Shown here piece after piece: positions 58,401 through 64,000 of a stretch of DNA of 64,000 bases (its first letter is position 1; each line of letters opens with the position of its first letter). A model generated the notes under the pieces. The model was not told the origin of the DNA. It ran no database searches and saw nothing but the letters and a program-made list of their open reading frames with translations. Source of the stretch: Phoenix dactylifera. Taxonomy: Eukaryota; Streptophyta; Magnoliopsida; Arecales; Arecaceae. Position numbers and translations under genes: made by a program. The stretch covers positions 1,166,843-1,230,842 of the forward strand of contig NC_052401.1 of assembly GCF_009389715.1 (NCBI RefSeq), written 5' to 3'.

Positions 58401-58773
58401 GCCAGACTCGTTTATTTGCATATTTATTTTATTATTTTATTTTTGGGCTTATTTGCATTCTAGGGTTTATTTGTGGTTTATTTTATTTCTGGGCTTATTT
58501 GCATTTTAGGGCTTATTTGTGTTATTTGTGGGTTCATTAGGATTTATTTCTGTGTAAGGGGGGTTTATGCAAGTTGTGTATTTGGGCCCTATATATAGGG
58601 AACTATTTTCATGATTAGGGTTGAATGAATGATTAAGAATTTCTTTTCCCCCAGATCTTATTCTTCCTCCTCCTCCTCCCCTTCTCTTCTTCCTGTGTCT
58701 CTAGAACCTCTTCTTCCTTCTTCCTCTCTTGTTCTTCCTTCTCCTCCTCTTTTTCCGCATTTGTGCGGCATCA
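58349..58773 (+). repeat. 3' LTR
   Basis: 425 bp, read as identical to 54326-54750. The stop codon of the internal ORF (TGA at 58398) falls within it. Confidence 0.95.
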
Positions 58774-58778
58774 TTACC
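58774..58778. repeat. Target-site duplication, right copy (ttacc)
   Basis: Matches 54321-54325. Confidence 0.92.
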
Positions 58779-60677
58779 TAATGCCAACGTAACTCAGAAG
58801 TTTCACTCCAAGAAAGTAAAAAGAGTAAGAAAATTCTTGAACCAATTTAATGCTTTGACATTGCTCCTTTACACTTGACATTGTAAAGCATGCCACTTGA
58901 TACAGCAATCGAAAAGTCCAACACCATCTGAATTGAGATTTCATATTCAACAAAATCAGGCAAATTGCGACCTGTTCTAGTAGTCACATCTCTTTGCTTA
59001 CCAATCAGGAGTTCTTGTCTCAAGTTTTGAGTCTTGGATTTTATATCTACAAGTATTCGGATCAATGTATGGGTAATGTGGATGGGTCTCCTTTCCATTC
59101 TCTAAAGTTTAGGGGAAAAGAAGTTTTTCTTTGGACCACTCTTGGAAGCCAAAAAAACCATTCATAAATCATGGTCTCAATAATTAGTACTTAAATGGTT
59201 AGGAATAAGTATTAAAGTTCCATGGGCCCCGTGAGGAGGTCTCATAGGGGAAGCATAAATTATAATTCTGAGCTTTATTTTGTCGGATAAGTACCGTGTG
59301 TCTTGCATGTAAGAAATAAGAAAGTTTTTGGATACATATCATTTATCAAAGCTTTTGGTGGGCCAGAGAGCACTTTCTGACCCTCCAAAGATATTTTTAG
59401 ATGAAATAGCGGTGTTTTAAAATGAGAAGTTGTTTTAGTTTTACCAAAGAACTGAAATCGTCTACTTAGGAGAAACTCCAATATGGAGCTTTTTCGGAAA
59501 AGTATTTTTAGCACAGATCGGAAAGTTGTTTTAGAATTATAATTTTTTTAGACCAAAATATCCATGATAAAATTATATAATTATAGGAAGTGTTCCTTTA
59601 TATCGTAATGCACTAAGAAAGAAATCTGCAGAGTCCCAACAAACAAAAAACCCTAATTAGCTTTGGATTTCTCCCTTGCCACGTGATCAAGATATTATTT
59701 CTTTTCTCCATTTATTTATTCATTATTTTCAACAAGAAAAGTTTTGATCAAGTCATGTATAAATTGTTATAACTGATTTGTCAGGACTTTATTGGTAATT
59801 TCCTTCCAGTGTCCACGAGTTGGGCAGGTGAAGCCATGCATTTTCAACTCTAATCATAATGTAAATTACACATCTAATGTGAATCTAAGATTCTACACAA
59901 CAAACTACTTGGGTGTCATAAAATTGGCTCATGAAGCTTTACCTTGGGTAAAAGGAAATGATTAATCTGCACCAAAAGGCTGCAAGTTGGATCCTCAATA
60001 CCCGACTAAAAAATCCGTTTAGAGCACTTGAATGCAAGACACGCATGGTGAAGATAATAATGACATGATTAGCGAATGTATGATATAAATTAAACAACAA
60101 TTTCTTATAGGAGAACTTTTCATTGATGTTCAATATAACAATGTCACATCTATCTAAAGAATACCAAGAACATTTTATCTCCATAGTTCTCTTTTATCTA
60201 CTTGTATTATATTGTATGTTATGGAAATAAAGAGCTTTTCGTCAATCTCCTAAGATCCTGCATGCCTAGCATCACTTAAAATGCTGATAATTAATGGGCT
60301 AATGGAACCACTCATCTTTCAGGATGCGGATTCTGTGCATCGACAAGATCTATTCCAATATCTATAGCTTCCCTCTTAAAGCAAGCTAATTGTATTGGAA
60401 GAATGTCCTTTTGTAACAGATAACAATGCCGTATGATATCTACTTGTTATATAGCAGGCATCTGATAATCATTTACCCAATGCATCCTCTTTTTTCGATC
60501 ATTTATCCAATAAAGTTATTTGGATAGCCAAATAAAAAGCATCATCATGCAAACCAAGTTGCAGCATCATAGATTCTCAACAAATTTTAGTTTATATAAT
60601 CTAAGGTGTTTCCAATTCTACTTATTTAAGTGTATAATGTATCACCTACAAATAGTTAAGCACTTGTAGCAGCCTTA
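58779..60677. other. Intergenic; decayed MITE relative near 59360-59525
   Basis: No gene supported. The stretch at about 59360-59525 (gagcactttctgaccctcc, gatatttttagatgaaata, ctccaatatggagcttttt) is a decayed relative of the MITE that begins at 60678. Confidence 0.45.
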
Positions 60678-61423
60678 GGCCATGTTTGGAGGAGCTTTTA
60701 GAGGGCCAAAAAGTACTTTCTGACCCTCTAAAAGCATTTTTAGATAAAATAAGAATGTTTGGTAAAAATTTTGAGCAGCTGTTTTAGCTTTTTCAGAAAG
60801 TTAAAAACAACTTTTCGAAAAAAACTCCATTTTGGAGCTTTTCGAAAAAGTACTTTTAGGCTCGGTTGGAAAGCTGTTTGTTTGACCAAAATATCCATTG
60901 TGTAATTGTCCCTTTAATAATTATTTAACTAATTTTATCACTACCTAGAAAATTTGTTATATTATAAAAAATTAATATATGCTAGTAATTATAATATTTT
61001 ATACTTTTATTATTGTATTATACTATGAATATAATATTATATTACACTATATCATAATACATTAATATGTTATATTAAATAATTTAATATTATATTAAAT
61101 TATTATGTTATAATATACAATATTATATTACTATATTACAATAATATATATTACATTATAGTAATATTATACTATATCATAATTTATATATTAATATATA
61201 TTATATTTTATTATACTTTGTTGTATAATACTATGCAATATTTTTTATAGTCATTTTGTCATACTAAAAGTACTTTCTTAATTTGTTTCCAAATACATAT
61301 TAAAGTAACACAATATTATAGAAATATAGTTATCAAACAGTAAATAGTTTTTTTATAAAAGCTCTACTTCTAAAAGCTCAACTTTCAAATACTCTACTAC
61401 CAACTATTCTTCCAACCAAGGCC
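60678..61423. mobile_element. Tourist-like MITE
   Basis: Ends GGCCATGTTTGGA and TCCAACCAAGGCC are imperfect inverted repeats. The flanks are TTA (60675-60677) and TCA (61424-61426), close to the TWA duplication of PIF/Harbinger elements. The sub-terminal region has self-complementary aaaagctcc/ggagctttt words, and the 400-bp centre is almost pure A+T. Non-coding. Confidence 0.65.
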
Positions 61424-61528
61424 TCATTCATTGTATCCAAGGGAGGGGAGAGTTGTTTCCCAATTCAACCACAACCATAAGCATACAAACAAAACAAGGT
61501 GCTACCCAATTCCCGGTTCAACCTCTAG

Positions 61529-61999
61529 GGGCTCGTTTGGTTCGCAGAAAAAGGAGGGGGGAAAGTGTGGTCAACGGAAAAGTAATGAAATGCCTCTTGT
61601 TTCGTTGGAGTTTTCAAAGGAGAGAGATGGGAAAGTTGTATTCCCATGGAAATATGATTCCCACATTTCATGGGAAAGTCTTTCCCATGAGAAACATGGG
61701 AAAGTTACTTTCCCATGAGGCGGAAATCACTTCTTTTTTATTTTTTCCCAAAAAGACCCTTCAGCATTAAAGAAACATTAAAGAGGCATTAAAGACCTAA
61801 TTTTTATTAAGGGAATAATAGGAATTATACATAATTTTCCTAGGAAAGTGGATGGTCAACCAAACATAAGCACTTTGGAAATTTGTCACTTTCCCATGGT
61901 TAACCAAACATGCCAAAAGTACTTTCCTAGATATCCTCTTCCTAGGAATCTGATTCCCATCCTAGGAGGGAAAATACTTCCCGCGAACCAAACGAGCCC
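61529..61999. mobile_element. MITE with perfect 17-bp inverted ends
   Basis: gggctcgtttggttcgc at 61529-61545 and its exact complement gcgaaccaaacgagccc at 61983-61999, flanked by TAG on both sides (61526-61528 and 62000-62002). The 3-bp duplication fits PIF/Harbinger. The interior is rich in cccatgggaaag hairpin words and has no real ORF. The perfect ends suggest recent activity. Confidence 0.8.
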
Positions 62000-62002
62000 T
62001 AG

Positions 62003-63999
62003 ATGTTTTACGCATGCAAATAGATGCGGCAATTGGCCACGGGCCCACGAGTTTTTTTTCTTGGTCCACGAAGACCATAAGAAAGGAGCAGCCAATTCGC
62101 CGGAAAACCACGCGGAAAATCGGGATCACCGTCGTAAGATCACGCGGATCAAAGGATCTCGACCGTTCAATCAGTGGGTTCATTAAGAGCGCAGTAAATT
62201 AGGCTCCGCCGTGGCCCGTGGGCTCGGATCCGGTCAAAGAAGGCGCGTGGGAGTCAAAGCTGGAAACCGAGGCCGGATAAGCTCCGGCATCGAAAACGAC
62301 CCCTCATCTCCGGCACGATTAATTAACGGTTCCGGTTGCATCTTTCGCGGGAAAGAATGATTGATCTTGTTTCGCGACGTAGTCCGTTAGATTATATTCG
62401 GCACAGATCTCAAAACAATTTGAGCTCTCCAGTTATAAATCTGTTTTCCCTGATCACCACCGCTCGCCATTGGAAACGTTTCGTAGATGCAATCGACCGT
62501 TGGTTATGCCCACGCCGGTCGCGTGAGTGTGCTGCAACAATTCTGTGGTCCTGGGCAGGTGCGCGAGACCACGTGCTTGGGGTTTGTAAACTCTGCTCTT
62601 GTCTTGACACGTTGATACCGTGCTCTCGAGCCTCAACAGCACTTTTCGGCCAGGTCGCGCATAACACGTCATTTCCTTATAACACCCTCATCAAAACTGT
62701 TATTAGTTACTATAACAGTTATAACCGCTTTTGCTTATATAAATACGCTTGTTGCTGGAAGTTGAACCAGGAGATGACCGCGGACCGAGAAGAAGGAGCT
62801 CCGACTGGTGGTGCGGCAGCTGACGGCTATCTTCGGTGGACCTGCAAGAAGCCTATGGTCGGAGGTTCCGACACAGGCCCTCTGATGCTTAAGTTAGAGA
62901 GAAATTTTTTTATGAAGAGAAGTAATGTAGCAATGTATTTTTGCCAGGGAGAAAGCCGAGAAACTTTTCTTTTGTGGAGGAGGAAGCCCCCTAATTGCGA
63001 TTGCGCATATTTCGGATTAAATAGATTACCTTTGATGGCATGGGCGTTCAAATTAGCTAGCAATTGGTTGAGATGGTAGGAATTCAAATTTTAATAGCTG
63101 TGGTGACAGAGACTGCGGAATTTGATCCCAAATATAGAGGATTTGATGCTCTCTTTTTTATGTGGGCGTTCCGCACTCGGCCTTCTGAGGTCGACCTTCG
63201 GAGCTCGATCTTCTGAGCTCGGCCTTCTAAGCTCATGCCTTCTGAGCTCGGCCTTCTGAGGTCAAACTTATTGTCGGATTTGGGTGTTTTAACCATATGT
63301 GTTGGTGATTCATTTTTACTCCCCAACAGCGCTGATTTTATAATAAAAAACAATGGGTAATAATGAAAATATAACGATATTATCTTTTTAAAAAAAAGAT
63401 AAAATAGTATGTTTTCTGGCTGTAAGATCATTGGTTATTCCCATGCTGGTCACGTGACGGGGGGTGCACTGTGTTGCAGTAATTCCTTTCGGTAGGTCAT
63501 TTTCATGTGACTGGTACTCGCAAGGTGCCTTTACGCAAGGCCTTAAATGACCCGCTATCCCGTTGTAACGCCTCAACCGAAGCTTGTACTGATTATTACA
63601 ATATTTATAGTTGTCATTATTTATGTAAAAATATATTTTTATATATTTATTAATATTAAAATGGTTGCTGAAATAATGGATATTATTAAAAAATAATGGC
63701 ATTATTTTTTCTTCATGTTTTATCAAATAAAATAATTTAGTACAATCACCTTTTGAAAAGATACAAAAATAAATTCAAAAATTATTTTATTTAAAATAAA
63801 GTATAGATTAGAAAAAGACTGTTATTAATATTATAAGCATCCATTATAATAAAAATAATGAAAGACATTACTTATCATATTCTTCTATATTATTTATCTC
63901 AATAATATAACTAATGACTGTGAGCCATCCTTTGCCGGCCATTTATCATGCATGCTTTCCTATTACTCTGCGAACAATCCGATCTACTTGTCTGTAGCA
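62003..63999. other. Possible decayed LTR sequences, no gene
   Basis: 62498-62760 and 63430-63630 are weakly similar in direct orientation (ttggttat.cccac/tg.cggtc.cgtga, then tgttattagttac/tgattattacaa, then a TATA-like tatataaata). A 14-bp tandem repeat lies between them. The 247-codon frame at 62336-63079 has no recognisable domain. Ageing LTRs of an unknown element are possible (low-confidence inference). Confidence 0.3.
63177..63261. repeat. 14-bp tandem repeat, six units
   Basis: Units of the form tcggccttctgagc with 1-3 changes each; the fifth unit is 15 bp. Confidence 0.85.
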
Positions 64000-64000
64000 T

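Larger units (their letters stand above)
54326..58773 (+). mobile_element. Young, internally deleted Ty3/gypsy chromovirus
   Basis: Complete element of 4448 bp: 5' LTR 54326-54750, PBS 54754-54765, leader to 56795, one gag-pol-derived ORF 56796-58400, and 3' LTR 58349-58773. The LTRs are both 425 bp and I could find no difference between them, so insertion is recent. A purine stretch (ggaggag) before the 3' LTR is the likely polypurine tract. Protease, most of reverse transcriptase, RNase H and most of integrase are deleted, so any movement would need proteins from a full-length relative. Chromovirus placement rests on the C-terminal chromodomain; the exact clade is undecided. Confidence 0.95.

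Noticed and set aside
58847-59098. 83-codon minus-strand frame (MERRPIHITHTLIRILVDIK)
   Set aside because: No recognisable family, no splice or promoter context, and AT-rich surroundings.
62336-63079. 247-codon open frame
   Set aside because: It spans a TATA-like sequence and LTR-like repeats. The product has no recognisable domain, and antisense frames overlap it.

Overview
The window is nuclear DNA of a flowering plant. It shows introns with GT-AG borders, a chloroplast thioredoxin, an ABA/stress/ripening (ASR) gene, egg-cell EC1 sequences and several LTR-retrotransposon families. ASR genes are missing from crucifers, and the LTR/TRIM-rich, AT-rich intergenic DNA with GC-rich first exons suggests a monocot, perhaps a palm. 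That placement is inference. I see three intact genes: MAK16 (minus, 9 exons, 31855-39113), a y-type thioredoxin (plus, 4 exons, 42599-45391) and an ASR protein with a Gly-Tyr repeat insert (plus, 2 exons, 49857-51615).

The left 36 kb is one large tandem segmental duplication. Copy 1 (about 536-20045) and copy 2 (about 20043-36009) are head to tail, and the new junction has a 3-bp AAG microhomology. The right breakpoint lies inside MAK16 intron 4. The complete MAK16 therefore belongs to copy 2 plus its flank, and copy 1 carries only a decayed 3' MAK16 fragment (17394-17826). Each copy contains an 8-kb palindrome: about 3-kb inverted arms (3118-6231/8081-11196 and 20456-23370/25190-28328) around a 1.8-kb LTR-like core with a degenerate tandem array. 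The arms carry exons of the WD40 scaffold WDR83/MORG1 and an unidentified 37-codon exon. Around the palindromes lie more gene fragments: WDR83 exons, EC1 (egg-cell-secreted), an MSL mechanosensitive channel and a fasciclin-like gene, nearly all with frameshifts, stops or lost splice sites. A short insertion present in both arms of copy 2 and absent from both arms of copy 1 suggests homogenisation between palindrome arms.

The right 24 kb is ordinary gene plus transposon DNA. It holds a 5'-truncated LINE (40433-41930, minus), two TRIM miniature retrotransposons (46674-46953 and 52810-53092), a collapsed LTR-PBS-LTR remnant (47412-48045, minus), and a very young Ty3/gypsy chromovirus derivative. 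That last element (54326-58773) has two 425-bp LTRs that I read as identical, a TTACC target duplication and an internally deleted but open gag-pol ORF ending in a chromodomain. MITEs lie at 1566-2054, 60678-61423 and 61529-61999.

The most unusual feature is the nested architecture: two palindromes that embed exons of host genes inside a tandem duplication. Each could be transcribed into long hairpin RNA with homology to WDR83. No new biochemical system is evident from the sequence alone.
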